A DNA stretch of 64,000 bases from Kitasatospora cineracea (GCF_003751605.1 NZ_RJVJ01000002.1:1677001-1741000); one strand, 5' to 3'; numbered from the stretch's first letter, positions 9,016 to 17,687 are shown. A program made the numbers and translations. Notes: generated by a model not told the origin, from the letters alone.

Positions 9016-12000
9016 TCAGTAGGTGCCGTACAGCGAGTACACCAGGTTGTCCTTCACGGCGGTGCCGAAGGCGGCCGGGAAGGTCCCGAACGGGACCGAG
9101 GCGCTGCTGTAGACGCCCGAGCCGGCCGGGCCCGAGCTGTAGTGCATGTTGTTGACGGTGGAGCTGGTGCCGTTGGAGTTGTAGACCAGCCAGTAGGTGG
9201 TGTTGGGGGCCAGCGTGTAGGTGATCGGCGCGCTGCTCCAGGCGTTGGCGTTCAGCGTGCCGGCCGAACTGGTGGCCAGCAGGGCGTCGGGCGAGCCGGC
9301 GTTGTCGCTGTAGACGGCGATCTGGAACTGGTTGTTGGGCGCCGCGCTGGCCTGCCCGGTGTGCACGTTGAGCGAGGTCAGCGCGATGGCGGCGGCCCCG
9401 GTGGTGATCTTTGATCCGTTGAGGTGGTTGGAGTCGGTGTCGTCGAGCTGGGTGCCGACCGCGTTGTTGCCGATGGTCTGCGGTGGCGCGCCGGCGGTGG
9501 TGAAGGCGGCGGTGTAGGCCGCGGCCTGGGTGTTGCCGGCCAGGTCCTTCACGTTGGCGACGCTCAGCGTGTAGCCGGTGCTGAGCGAGAGCGCGGCGGT
9601 CGGGGTGAAGGTGACGGTGTTGGTGGCCGCGTCCAGGGCGACGGTGCCGGGCACCGCGGTGGCGCCGGCGGTGGTCTTCAGGGTGACGTTGGTGCCGTTG
9701 ACGGTGCTCGCCTGGACGGGCTCGCTGAACGAGGCCTTCACCGGGGCGGTGGCCGCGACGCCGGTGGCGCCGTTGGCGGGCACCGAGCCGGTGACGGTCG
9801 GCGGGGTGGTGTCCATGCCGTACGTCGCGGTGTAGGAGCCGACGTTGCCGTCGAAGAAGGCGTAGGCGATGCCGTGGATGGTCTCGATGCGGTAGTTGAC
9901 GGCGGTGGCGCCCTGCTTGATGCCGGTCAGCGTGCCGACCGAGGAGGTGAGCGGGACCATGGCGCGCAGGCCGTTGGCGCCGCCGGTGATGCTGAAGCTC
10001 AGCGCGTTGCTGTTCCAGGCCATGCCGGAGAACGCGGAGCCGTTGCGGGCGTCCAGCCAGTTCAGCAGCTGGCGGCCGGAGACCACCGGGGTGCCGTGCG
10101 CCTTGGCCGAGGCGACGACCTGGTCGGAGGCGGTGGAGGCGGCGTAGTCGGTGTGGATGTTGGCGGTCAGGACGGTGTAGTAGCCCTTGGTGTTGTAGGC
10201 GTTGTCCAGCAGCGTGTTGACGGTGGCCGGCATGGACTGGCCGGACTCGTCGGTGAGCTGGGTGGTGGCCTGGTACTCGTTGATGGTGCTGCCGTCACTG
10301 TCCGCGTACTTCATCGGCAGGCCGGTGCCGTTGAAGTAGCCGGGCCGGTCCTGCACGAAGCTGGACGGGTAGTAGTAGTAGTCGGTGTCCAGCCGGATGC
10401 CGTTGGCGAGCTTGGTCTTGGCCTGGGTCGCCCAGTCGTCCCACTCGACGCAGTGGGTGCGGGTGCTGTCCGGGTTGGGCAGCGAGGGATACTTGGCCTT
10501 CCAGGCGCCGATCTGGGTGGTGTAGATGTTCTGCAGGTCGGCGGGGGTGCCCCAGGGGGTGCAGTTGGTGGTGACGTGCGTGCCGATCTCGAAGCCCTGG
10601 TCGGAGTAGGCCTTGGCCTGGGCGTCGGTCATCGGGTCGTCGGTGTAGACGTAGGACGAGGCGCGCACGCACTCCCAGTTGGCGACGTTGCAGCCGGTCG
10701 GGCTCTGCGCGACGTAGCCGTCGAAGCGGCCCGTGGTGCCGCCGATGCCGTGGTCGTCGCCGGTCATCACCACGACGGCCTTGACGTCCCGCGGGAAGTA
10801 CCAGAACTTCGGCAGCGGCTTCTTGGCCGCGTCCATGGTGGTGATCAGGTTGGCGAGCAGGCGCTGCTGCTCGTCGGCGATCGGGATCTGCGCCTTGTCG
10901 AGGTTGTTCCAGTTGAGCTGTCCGCCGGTGCCGAAGAACATCTCGCTGGCCTCGATGCCGTCGACGTTGTCGCGCTGCTGGCCGCCCCAGGCGATGTTGC
11001 CCTGGCGGGTCTGCACGACGGACTTGGCGAGGTCGAAGGTGAACGCGGCGGCCTGGCCGGCGCCGACGGTGCGCAGCGTGACGGCCGGGTTGGTGGTGGC
11101 CACCGCGGTGTCGCTGTACAGGGTGGCGACGGCGGTGGCGCCGTTGAGCGCGTACTTGTCGGCGGCGCCGTGGAAGCCCATGGTGTCGGAGGTCAGCCCG
11201 GCGCCGGGCGCCGCGGTGGTGTCGATCTTCAGGTAGCTGTCGGCGAGCGTGTCGGTGCTCGCGGTGAGGCCGAGCAGCCCGGCGAGCTGCTTGTCGGGCC
11301 GCATCGCCACCAGTCGTCCGCCGCCGTTCACCCAGGTGCCGAACATGGTGCTCTGGGCGGCCGTCAGCTGGTTCTCCGCCAGCAGTACCACGTCGTACGA
11401 GTTGAGGGTGGCGGCGGTGACGGTGCTCAGGTCGGCGGTCTTGTAGTAGTTCAGGCCCTCGGCCTTGAGGATCTCGCCGTAGTACGTGGTGTACGGGTTC
11501 GCCGAGTTGGTGACCAGCAGGATCGGGCCCTCGTTGCCGGGACCGCTGCCGGGGGTGCCGGTGCCGCCGCCGGACGGCGTGTAGGTGGCGTAGACCGAGT
11601 AGTTGAGCGAGCCGGTGGAGACGGCGCCGAAGCTGCTGGGCCAGGTGCCGAAGGCGGCACCGCCGGTGGAGTAGCCGCTCTGGCCGCCGGTGGAGTAGTT
11701 CAGGTTGTTGACCGCGGCGGAGACGCCGTTGGAGTTGTACGCCAGCCAGTACGGCGTGTTCGGGGCGAGCGTCGCGGTGACCGGCAGGGTGTTCCAGGCG
11801 TGCGCGGTGAGCGTGCCGGAGGCGGAGGAGCCGAGCAGCGGGCCGGGCTTGCCGGCCACGTCGCCGTAGACCGCGACCTGGTACTGGTCGTTGGGCGTGG
11901 CGCCGACGGCGCCGACGTACACGCTGACGCTGTTGACGGTGCCGCCGTTGGCGCCGGTCACGAAGCGGGACGTGTTGATGTAGTTCGAGTCACCGGAGTC

Positions 12001-12129
12001 GGTGGCGGTGCCGGTGGTGTTGTTGCCGAGGACGGCGGTGGTGTCCGCGTGCGCCGCGGGCGCCACCAGCAGTCCGCTCGCCGCGAGCAGGCCCACGAGC
12101 AACCCGGCGATTCGTTTTCTGATCCTCAC
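9016..12129 (-). CDS. Large secreted protein: deacetylase-like core with duplicated beta domains and an Ig-like domain
   Basis: A 1037-residue exported protein with a signal peptide (residues 1-28, ending APAAHA). By eye the order is: a beta-rich domain (about 29-186) opening LGNNTTGTATDSGDSNYINT; a GATase1-like domain (about 200-400, GPILLVTNSANPYTTYYGEIL); a polysaccharide-deacetylase-like region (about 440-720) with VVVMTGDDHG and FEIGTHVTTNC as metal-ligand candidates; a Big_5-type Ig domain (about 775-875, TVTGSVPANGATGV, ends AAFTTAG). Last comes a second copy of the N-terminal domain (about 880-1037). Both terminal domains end in a tyrosine strand (SVYATY, SLYGTY) and share NSNG and PNNQFQIAVY-like segments. 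It probably acts on an extracellular polysaccharide; the substrate is unknown. GTG start with a G-rich stretch upstream. Confidence 0.7.
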   Translation of the reverse strand: MRIRKRIAGLLVGLLAASGLLVAPAAHADTTAVLGNNTTGTATDSGDSNYINTSRFVTGANGGTVNSVSVYVGAVGATPNDQYQVAVYGDVAGKPGPLLGSSASGTLTAHAWNTLPVTATLAPNTPYWLAYNSNGVSAAVNNLNYSTGGQSGYSTGGAAFGTWPSSFGAVSTGSLNYSVYATYTPSGGGTGTPGSGPGNEGPILLVTNSANPYTTYYGEILKAEGLNYYKTADLSTVTAATLNSYDVVLLAENQLTAAQSTMFGTWVNGGGRLVAMRPDKQLAGLLGLTASTDTLADSYLKIDTTAAPGAGLTSDTMGFHGAADKYALNGATAVATLYSDTAVATTNPAVTLRTVGAGQAAAFTFDLAKSVVQTRQGNIAWGGQQRDNVDGIEASEMFFGTGGQLNWNNLDKAQIPIADEQQRLLANLITTMDAAKKPLPKFWYFPRDVKAVVVMTGDDHGIGGTTGRFDGYVAQSPTGCNVANWECVRASSYVYTDDPMTDAQAKAYSDQGFEIGTHVTTNCTPWGTPADLQNIYTTQIGAWKAKYPSLPNPDSTRTHCVEWDDWATQAKTKLANGIRLDTDYYYYPSSFVQDRPGYFNGTGLPMKYADSDGSTINEYQATTQLTDESGQSMPATVNTLLDNAYNTKGYYTVLTANIHTDYAASTASDQVVASAKAHGTPVVSGRQLLNWLDARNGSAFSGMAWNSNALSFSITGGANGLRAMVPLTSSVGTLTGIKQGATAVNYRIETIHGIAYAFFDGNVGSYTATYGMDTTPPTVTGSVPANGATGVAATAPVKASFSEPVQASTVNGTNVTLKTTAGATAVPGTVALDAATNTVTFTPTAALSLSTGYTLSVANVKDLAGNTQAAAYTAAFTTAGAPPQTIGNNAVGTQLDDTDSNHLNGSKITTGAAAIALTSLNVHTGQASAAPNNQFQIAVYSDNAGSPDALLATSSAGTLNANAWSSAPITYTLAPNTTYWLVYNSNGTSSTVNNMHYSSGPAGSGVYSSASVPFGTFPAAFGTAVKDNLVYSLYGTY

Positions 12130-12367
12130 GCCAACCCCCCAAGGTCGGATGACCGGATGAACGGCAGAAGTGCCGTCCTCCGTCCTACCGGCTCCACACC
12201 CGCCTCGTCCGCAGAACCCTCACATCACAGCCACGAGTTCCGGCCAACTAGGAGCGGGACGCTCCGCATCCGATCGGTCCGGCCGCCCGCGTTCGACGGC
12301 GGTGGCGGAAGGGGCGCGGGGGACGGGAGGGGCGCGGAGGAACGGCGGGGCCGCCGGGGGGGAACGC

Positions 12368-12399
12368 CGGAGGGCCCCCGGCGCGCCAGGGGCCCTCCG
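12368..12399 (-). terminator. Terminator hairpin of the sugar ABC operon
   Basis: CGGAGGGCCCC (12368-12378) pairs perfectly with 12389-12399 across a ten-base loop, 46 bases after the stop codon of the last permease gene. The remaining intergenic part up to 12129 must hold the promoter of the secreted-protein gene; no clear box is seen there. Confidence 0.75.
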
Positions 12400-12444
12400 C
12401 GTGCGTTCAACACTTGTCCGCAACCGGGCGGTCCGCCCGCCGGT

Positions 12445-13419
12445 TCAGCCCTTGACCGACCCCGCCAGCAGGCCGCGGACGAAGTACCGCTGGAGGGCGA
12501 AGAACACCGCCAGCGGGACGATCATCGACAGGAAGGCGCCCGCGCTGAGCAGTTCCCAGTGGCTGCTGTCGGAGCCGGACAGCTGGGCCAGCCGGGAGGT
12601 GATCGGGGCGACGGTCGGGTTGCCGCCGGCGAAGGTGAGCGCCACCAGCAGGTCGTTCCACACCCACAGGAACTGGAAGATGGCGAACGAGGCCAGCGCC
12701 GGGGCGCTCAGCGGCAGCACGATCGACCGGAAGATCTTGAAGTGCGAGGCCCCGTCCACCACCGCCGCCTCCATCAGGTCGCGCGGCAGCTGGGCGATGA
12801 AGTTGTGCAGCAGGAAGATCGCCAGCGGCAGCGCGAACATGGTGTGGGTCAGCCAGACCGGCAGGTAGCTGTCCTTCAGGTTGAGCGCCGGGATCACCGT
12901 CACCGACCCGAGGTGCGCGCCGCCGGAGAACAGCCGCAGCAGCGGCACCAGCGACATCTGCAACGGCACCACCTGGAGCGCGAAGACCACGAAGAAGATC
13001 GTGTCGCTGCCCTTGAACCGCACCCAGGCCAGCGCGTACGCGGCCATCGCCGCCAGCACCAGCGGGAAGACCGTCGCGGGGACGGCGATCGCCACCGAGT
13101 TGACCAGGTACGGCATCAGGCCGCCGGAGGTGCCGAAGGAGTTGTCGAACAGCACCGAGCGGTAGTTCTCCAGCCCGAGGTCGGGGTGGACGAACGCCTC
13201 CCACCAGCCGCTGGAGACCACGTCCCCCTTCGGGCGCAGCGAGGTGACCAGCAGGCCGACGGTCGGGATGGTCCACAGCACGGTGACGGCGATCACCAGG
13301 GCGGTGGCCAGCGGGGAGCTGAACGCCCGGCGGACGGCCTTGGCGGGCGGCAGGTCGGGGCGGGGCGCCCCGCCGGAACCGGGCCCGGGGGCCTTGTCGA
13401 GGGTGGGCTCGGCACTCAT
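12445..13419 (-). CDS. Sugar ABC transporter permease (MalG type)
   Basis: A 324-residue inner-membrane permease of a carbohydrate (CUT1) importer. After a Pro-rich cytoplasmic lead there are six hydrophobic segments, the first being TALVIAVTVLWTIPTVGLLV. The ATPase-contact EAA loop reads DLMEAAVVDGASHFKIF, with the conserved EAA...G spacing. The ending FVRGLLAGSVKG is the usual MalG-type C terminus. Its ATG overlaps the stop of the preceding permease (ATGA at 13416-13419), so the two are translationally coupled. No ATP-binding gene lies nearby; in Streptomyces such importers generally use the shared ATPase MsiK. Confidence 0.9.
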   Translation of the reverse strand: MSAEPTLDKAPGPGSGGAPRPDLPPAKAVRRAFSSPLATALVIAVTVLWTIPTVGLLVTSLRPKGDVVSSGWWEAFVHPDLGLENYRSVLFDNSFGTSGGLMPYLVNSVAIAVPATVFPLVLAAMAAYALAWVRFKGSDTIFFVVFALQVVPLQMSLVPLLRLFSGGAHLGSVTVIPALNLKDSYLPVWLTHTMFALPLAIFLLHNFIAQLPRDLMEAAVVDGASHFKIFRSIVLPLSAPALASFAIFQFLWVWNDLLVALTFAGGNPTVAPITSRLAQLSGSDSSHWELLSAGAFLSMIVPLAVFFALQRYFVRGLLAGSVKG

Positions 13420-14441
13420 CGGGTCGCACGCTCCTTGCGCAGCAGGGCGATGTTGTAGACCACCAGGGGGGCCACCGCGAGGAAGAGGATCACCGCGAGG
13501 GCGCTGCCGCGGCCGATGTTGTACTGCTCGAAGCTCTGCGAGTACATCTCGTTGGCCAGCACCTGGGTGCCGAAGTTGCCGCCGGTCATGGTGCGGACGA
13601 TGTCGAAGGCCTTCAGCGTGATGATCATGATGGTGGTGAGCACCACCACCAGCGTGGTGCGGATCATCGGCACCGTGACGTGCAGGAACAGCCGCACCCC
13701 GGAGGCGCCGTCGAGCCGGGCGGCCTCGGTGATCTCGTCCGGGATGGCCTTGATCGCGGCGGACAGCACCACCATGGCGAAGCCGGTCTGCACCCAGACC
13801 ATGACGCCCATCAGCAGGAAGTTGTTCAGCGGCTGGCTCAGGATCCAGTTCGGCGGGTCGTCCCAGCCGACCGCGACGGCGAGTTGGCTGAGCAGGCCGA
13901 CCTGGTTCTGCCCGCTGCCGCGCGACTCGTACACCAGCTTGAAGATGATCGAGGCGGCCACCAGCGAGACCGCCATCGGCATGAAGACCAGCGACTTGTA
14001 GACCGCCTGGCCGCGCATCCGGTCGACCAGCAGGGCCAGCAGCAGGCCGAGCCCGGTGGCCGCGATCGGTGCGACGACCAGCCAGAGCAGGGTGTTCAGC
14101 AGCACGTCGTGGATCGGCGAACTGGTCGCCGCCCAGCCGTAGTTCTTCCCGCCGACGAACTTCGCGGAGTCGGCGTCGTAGAAGCTCAGGTAGACGGTGC
14201 GCAGCAGCGGCACCACCAGGCCGGTGAGCAGCAGGACGGCCGCCGGGCCGAGCATCAGGGCGACGGCCAGCGGCCGGGAGAAGCGTCCGGTGGCGCGGCC
14301 GGCCGCGAAGAACACGGCGAGCAGCACGCCGAGGAAGCCCAGGACGGCGCCCGCGGTGTTGCCGAACTTGATCGCCGCGTCCTGCCACAGCGAGTCGGCG
14401 AGGTGGAGCGCCGGCCCGGCGAGCCGGGGATCGGTGGGCAT
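13416..14441 (-). CDS. Sugar ABC transporter permease (MalF type)
   Basis: The partner permease, 341 residues, with six or more membrane segments (FGNTAGAVLGFLGVLLAVFF, then ALMLGPAAVLLLTGLVVPLL). The EAA loop ITEAARLDGASGVRLF is near residue 235. The ATG at 14441 (MPTDPRLAG) was chosen because GAGGAAGG lies ten bases upstream; a start eight codons earlier is less likely. It follows the binding-protein gene after 69 bases that contain a strong hairpin, and it overlaps the next permease by four bases. It forms the membrane pore with its MalG-type partner. Confidence 0.9.
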   Translation of the reverse strand: MPTDPRLAGPALHLADSLWQDAAIKFGNTAGAVLGFLGVLLAVFFAAGRATGRFSRPLAVALMLGPAAVLLLTGLVVPLLRTVYLSFYDADSAKFVGGKNYGWAATSSPIHDVLLNTLLWLVVAPIAATGLGLLLALLVDRMRGQAVYKSLVFMPMAVSLVAASIIFKLVYESRGSGQNQVGLLSQLAVAVGWDDPPNWILSQPLNNFLLMGVMVWVQTGFAMVVLSAAIKAIPDEITEAARLDGASGVRLFLHVTVPMIRTTLVVVLTTIMIITLKAFDIVRTMTGGNFGTQVLANEMYSQSFEQYNIGRGSALAVILFLAVAPLVVYNIALLRKERATR

Positions 14442-14470
14442 GCGGAGGATCCTTCCTCGGGGCACGGGAA

Positions 14471-14498
14471 GGGCAGCGCGGGCGGGCCCGCGCTGCCC
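14471..14498 (-). terminator. Intercistronic hairpin between binding-protein and permease genes
   Basis: GGGCAGCGCGGGC (14471-14483) pairs with 14486-14498 over all 13 positions, leaving almost no loop. It sits just after the binding-protein stop codon and before the permease ribosome binding site. This is the usual place for a partial terminator or RNA-stabilising stem that keeps binding-protein levels above permease levels. Confidence 0.7.
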
Positions 14499-14510
14499 GT
14501 TGGCGTCCGG

Positions 14511-15884
14511 TTACTGCGGCCAGGCGGCGTCGATGTCGGCGGCCGTCTTCTGGATCGACTGGCCCTCGGCGAACCAGGCGGTCAGCGCCTTCCACTCGGC
14601 GCCCGAGCCGACGGCGGCGGGCATCAGGTCGGAGGCGTCGAACCGGAAGGTGGCCGAGGGGTCGGTCAGCGACTCGGCGGAGAGCTTGTCGATCGGGTCG
14701 GTGTACAGGCTCTTGTCCACGCCCTGGTTGGCGGAGACCCAGCCCGGGGAGACCTTGACCCGGCTGCCGGCCCACTCGGAGGTGGAGAGGTAGTTCTGCA
14801 CGGCCTGCACCTCGGGCCGGTCGGAGAACGCGGCCAGGAACTCGCCGCCGCCCTCGACCGGGTTGGTGACCTGCGGGTTCACCGCGGGCAGGTGGAAGGC
14901 GAAGACGTCGCCGTCCGGCCCGATGCTGGTGCCCTTGGGCCACTGGGCGCGGTAGAAGGACGCCTGCTGGAGCATCGCGCACTTGTTGCTGAGGATCGGG
15001 GTGCCGGCGTCCTGGAAGGTGGTGGTGGCGATGGTCTTGACGTCGCCGAAGCCGGCGTTCACCCAGGCCGGGTTCTGCATCCAGTCGGCGACGGTCTTCA
15101 TCGCGGTGGTGATCTTCTCGTCGGAGAACTTCACCTTGTGACTGATCCACTGGTCGTAGACGTCGCCGCCGTAGGAGCCGAGGACGACCTCCTCCAGCCA
15201 GTCGGTGGCCGGCCAGCCGGTGGCGGTGCCGGAGCCGATGCCGCCGCACCAGGGCTTCGTCTCGCCGCCGGCCCGGGCGATCTTGTCGCTGAGCGCGATC
15301 AGGTCCTGCCAGGTCTTCGGGACTTCGTACCCGGCGGCCTTGAACGCCTTGGGCGAGTACCAGACCAGGGACTTCATGTTGGCGCTCATCGGCGCCGCGT
15401 AGAAGGTGCCGTTGACCGAGCCGTACTCCTTCCAGACCGGCGACCACTTGTTCTCGTTGTCGACGGTCTGCTGCGGCGGCTTGACCACCTTGCCGGACTT
15501 CACCATCTGGGCGAGCAGGCCCGGCTGCGGGATGATCGCCAGGTCGGGGGCGTTGCCGCCGGCCACCCGGACCGGGAGCTGGGACTCGAAGTCGTTGGAG
15601 CCCTCGTAGACGATCTTGATGCCGGTGCAGTTGCTGAACTCGGCCCAGGACTTCTCGAGCGAGTCCGACTCCGGCGAGAGGATCGAGGCGTACATCGACA
15701 CCTTGGTGCCGGAGTGGCCCGCGTACGCCTGGTACTTGGCGCAGTCACCGGTCAGCGCGGCGGCGGAGCCGCCCCCGCCACCGCCGTCGGAGGAGCTGTT
15801 CGAGCAGGCGGCTGTCAGTGCCAGTGCCAGAACTGCCGGTACGGCGAGCAGCCGACGGCGTCCAGTGGTCACGGGGGTGGTCAA
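14511..15884 (-). CDS. Extracellular sugar-binding lipoprotein (ABC importer)
   Basis: A 457-residue family 1 solute-binding protein that should capture an oligosaccharide and deliver it to the two permeases. The signal peptide ends in the lipobox LTAAC, so the mature protein is tethered at Cys26. The body has the expected two-lobe features: VRVAGGNAPDLAIIPQPGLL, then NGTFYAAPMSANMKSLVWYS, then PKTWQDLIALSDKI. Overall it reminds me of alpha-glucoside binding proteins (AglE-like), which is only a guess. The start is TTG at 15884, with AAGGAGG eight bases upstream. It is the first gene of the three-gene operon, and a palindrome upstream may be the operator. Confidence 0.85.
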   Translation of the reverse strand: MTTPVTTGRRRLLAVPAVLALALTAACSNSSSDGGGGGGSAAALTGDCAKYQAYAGHSGTKVSMYASILSPESDSLEKSWAEFSNCTGIKIVYEGSNDFESQLPVRVAGGNAPDLAIIPQPGLLAQMVKSGKVVKPPQQTVDNENKWSPVWKEYGSVNGTFYAAPMSANMKSLVWYSPKAFKAAGYEVPKTWQDLIALSDKIARAGGETKPWCGGIGSGTATGWPATDWLEEVVLGSYGGDVYDQWISHKVKFSDEKITTAMKTVADWMQNPAWVNAGFGDVKTIATTTFQDAGTPILSNKCAMLQQASFYRAQWPKGTSIGPDGDVFAFHLPAVNPQVTNPVEGGGEFLAAFSDRPEVQAVQNYLSTSEWAGSRVKVSPGWVSANQGVDKSLYTDPIDKLSAESLTDPSATFRFDASDLMPAAVGSGAEWKALTAWFAEGQSIQKTAADIDAAWPQ

Positions 15885-15966
15885 TGCGGTCCTCCTTGCC
15901 AGGGCATGGACATGCCAGCCGTAAGACAGAACAACACTGCGCTGTACCGGAGATGTGGATCTGTAC

Positions 15967-15980
15967 CCAGCGATCGCTGG
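15967..15980. promoter_or_regulatory. 14-bp palindrome upstream of the sugar importer operon
   Basis: CCAGCGATCGCTGG is a perfect inverted repeat about 85 bases before the TTG start of the sugar-binding lipoprotein. It fits the size of a LacI- or GntR-type operator, although no regulator gene lies beside the operon. The rest of 15885-16067 shows no gene. Confidence 0.4.
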
Positions 15981-16067
15981 CTCAAAGACGTTAACTCACC
16001 GGTACCCCCAGGCCAAGGAGCGCGTTCGACCTTCATCGGCCAGCGCCCCAGTTGTGACCACCCCGTG

Positions 16068-16637
16068 TTATGAGGCCTCCCGCAGCCCGCCCACCAGCGA
16101 CGCCTCGGTCCGCCGCTCCAGTTCGGCCAGGTCGACCCCCTGGTCGCGCAGCACCCGGACGGCCACCCCGCCGCCCTCCCGGATCAGACCGAGCAGCAGG
16201 TGGCCGGTCTCGATCCGGCGGGCCCGCTGCCCGGTGGCCGCACGCAGCGCCAGCACCATCGTCCGCCGGCCGCGGTCGGTGAACCGGGGCCCGCCCCGGC
16301 GGGGGCGGCGGGCCGCCGGGGGCGGGGCGTCCAGCGCGCCCGCGCCGAAGGTGTGCTCGACGGCCGCGCGGACCGCGTCGAGGTCGATGCCGATCGCGGC
16401 CAGCGCGGCGGCGTCGCGCTCCGGCCCGGGGCCGCCCAGCGCGCGGAGCACCGCGTGCCGCCCGCCGGCCAGGTCGAGGCCGAAGCCGCCGAGCACCCGG
16501 GCCGCCGGGTCCTGCGGCTGGGCGAGCAGGCCGAGCAGCAGGTGCTCGGTGCCCAGGTGGTCGTGGCGCATCCGCCGCGCCTCGGCGCCGGCCAGCGCGA
16601 CCGCCCGGCGGGCCTCCTCCGCGAACCGTTCGAACAT
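16068..16637 (-). CDS. Stand-alone Clp N-terminal domain protein
   Basis: A 189-residue protein made of two Clp_N repeats with no AAA+ ATPase domain. The first repeat opens MFERFAEEARRAVALAGAEA and contains HLGTEHLLLGLL. The second begins near residue 118 with FTDRGRRTMVLALRAA and contains IETGHLLLGLI. In ClpC/ClpA this domain binds substrates and adaptor proteins, so a free copy could sequester or deliver Clp substrates; that is inference. The ATG at 16637 follows the stop of the upstream HTH gene by one base, so the two form a coupled operon under two palindromic operators. Confidence 0.85.
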   Translation of the reverse strand: MFERFAEEARRAVALAGAEARRMRHDHLGTEHLLLGLLAQPQDPAARVLGGFGLDLAGGRHAVLRALGGPGPERDAAALAAIGIDLDAVRAAVEHTFGAGALDAPPPAARRPRRGGPRFTDRGRRTMVLALRAATGQRARRIETGHLLLGLIREGGGVAVRVLRDQGVDLAELERRTEASLVGGLREAS

Positions 16638-16638
16638 G

Positions 16639-16869
16639 TCAGTCCCCTCCCTGTCCGGCCGCCCGTCGGGCGTGCTTCTTGTGCACGGCCTGCCGGGTGA
16701 CCCCCAGGCAGACCGCGATCTCGTGCCAGGACCAGCCCTTGTTCCGGGCGTTGCCGACCTGCAGGTCCTCCAGCCGGTCGGCCAGGTCGCGCAGGGCCCG
16801 GACGGCGCGCAGGCCGGTGGCCGGGTCGCCGCTGCTCGCGTCGGCCGCGAGCCGTGTCGTCTCGCTCAT
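16639..16869 (-). CDS. Small HTH DNA-binding protein
   Basis: A 76-residue protein, probably the repressor of its own operon. The N-terminal half (LAADASSGDPATGLRAVRAL, then ADRLEDLQVGNAR) is helical. The C-terminal half carries a helix-turn-helix, SWHEIAVCLGVTRQAVHKKH, of the sigma-region-4/GerE-like kind. The ATG at 16869 has no Shine-Dalgarno sequence, and a TTGACG / TATGTT promoter would place transcription start at the A of the ATG itself, so the mRNA is probably leaderless. Two 16-bp palindromes overlap that promoter exactly. The Clp-N gene follows after a one-base gap. Confidence 0.8.
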   Translation of the reverse strand: MSETTRLAADASSGDPATGLRAVRALRDLADRLEDLQVGNARNKGWSWHEIAVCLGVTRQAVHKKHARRAAGQGGD

Positions 16870-16872
16870 GAT

Positions 16873-16916
16873 GTCAACATAGGTTGACACTGGCGGGCGC
16901 GTCAACCATGGTTGAC
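16873..16916 (-). promoter_or_regulatory. Two perfect 16-bp operators overlapping a leaderless promoter
   Basis: GTCAACATAGGTTGAC (16873-16888) has perfect 6-bp arms, and GTCAACCATGGTTGAC (16901-16916) is a perfect 16-bp palindrome. Their arms are identical and their centres are 28 bp apart. Read on the minus strand, the distal operator supplies a -35 TTGACG, and the proximal one supplies a -10 TATGTT after an 18-bp spacer, seven bases before the HTH start codon. A repressor bound here would block RNA polymerase directly; the adjacent HTH protein is the obvious candidate. Confidence 0.8.
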
Positions 16917-16928
16917 ACCCGGGGAGGG

Positions 16929-17687
16929 TCAGGACGGGCGGCGCTCCGCCAGGAACTCCGCGAAGGTGATCCGGCCCGCCGCGCACCCCGGCACCAGGTT
17001 CCCGCCCGCCCGCAGCGCCTTCACCGCCCGACCCGGCACCGGCGCCCGCAGCACCGGCCGCCGCCGGCCCCGGGCCCGCAGGAACTCCACCGCCAGCGCC
17101 TCCACCGCACGCACCTCCGGCCCGCCGAAGTCGGCCGCCCGCCCCGCCGGAGCCCCCTCGGCCAGCTGCGCCAACCGCTCCGCGACGTCCCGCACGTCCA
17201 CCGTCTGGAACGCCACCCCGCGCGGCACCACCAGCACCGGGGCCTTCGACAGGCCCTCCAGCAGCCGCAGCAACAGGTCGTGGAACTGGGTGGCCCGCAG
17301 CACCGTCCACCCCAGGCCGGACTCCGCCACCAGCCGCTCGCACTCCGCCTTCGTCCGGTAGTAGCCGAGCGGCACCCGGTCCACCCCGACGATCGACACG
17401 TACAGCAGGTGCGAGACCCCGGCGCCGCCCGCCGCCTCCACCAGCCGCCGGGTGGCCGCGACGTCCCGCTTCCCGTTGGTGGTCGCGCAGTGCACCACCG
17501 TCCCCGCACCGGACAGTGCCGCCTCCAGGCCGCGACCGGTCACCAGGTCGCCCACCGCCCAGCCGTGCTCCCCCGGCGTGTGCGCCTGCCGGCTCAGCAC
17601 CCGCACCGGACAGCCCCGCGCCAGCAGCCGGCGCACCACCGCGCGCCCCAGGGTCCCCGTCCCGCCCGTCACGAGTATCGGCCGCAT
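16929..17687 (-). CDS. NAD(P)-binding SDR / NmrA-like protein
   Basis: A 252-residue Rossmann-fold protein of the atypical short-chain dehydrogenase (NmrA-like) group. It begins with the nucleotide motif ILVTGGTGTLGRAVVRRLLA. It continues with VVHCATTNGKRDVAATRRLV and the SDR-like YYRTKAECERLV, where Y and K are four residues apart as in active SDRs. No substrate can be read from the sequence. The ATG at 17687 starts the motif immediately. It lies 59 bases upstream of the HTH/Clp-N operon on the same strand, but the operators between them suggest separate control. Confidence 0.85.
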   Translation of the reverse strand: MRPILVTGGTGTLGRAVVRRLLARGCPVRVLSRQAHTPGEHGWAVGDLVTGRGLEAALSGAGTVVHCATTNGKRDVAATRRLVEAAGGAGVSHLLYVSIVGVDRVPLGYYRTKAECERLVAESGLGWTVLRATQFHDLLLRLLEGLSKAPVLVVPRGVAFQTVDVRDVAERLAQLAEGAPAGRAADFGGPEVRAVEALAVEFLRARGRRRPVLRAPVPGRAVKALRAGGNLVPGCAAGRITFAEFLAERRPS

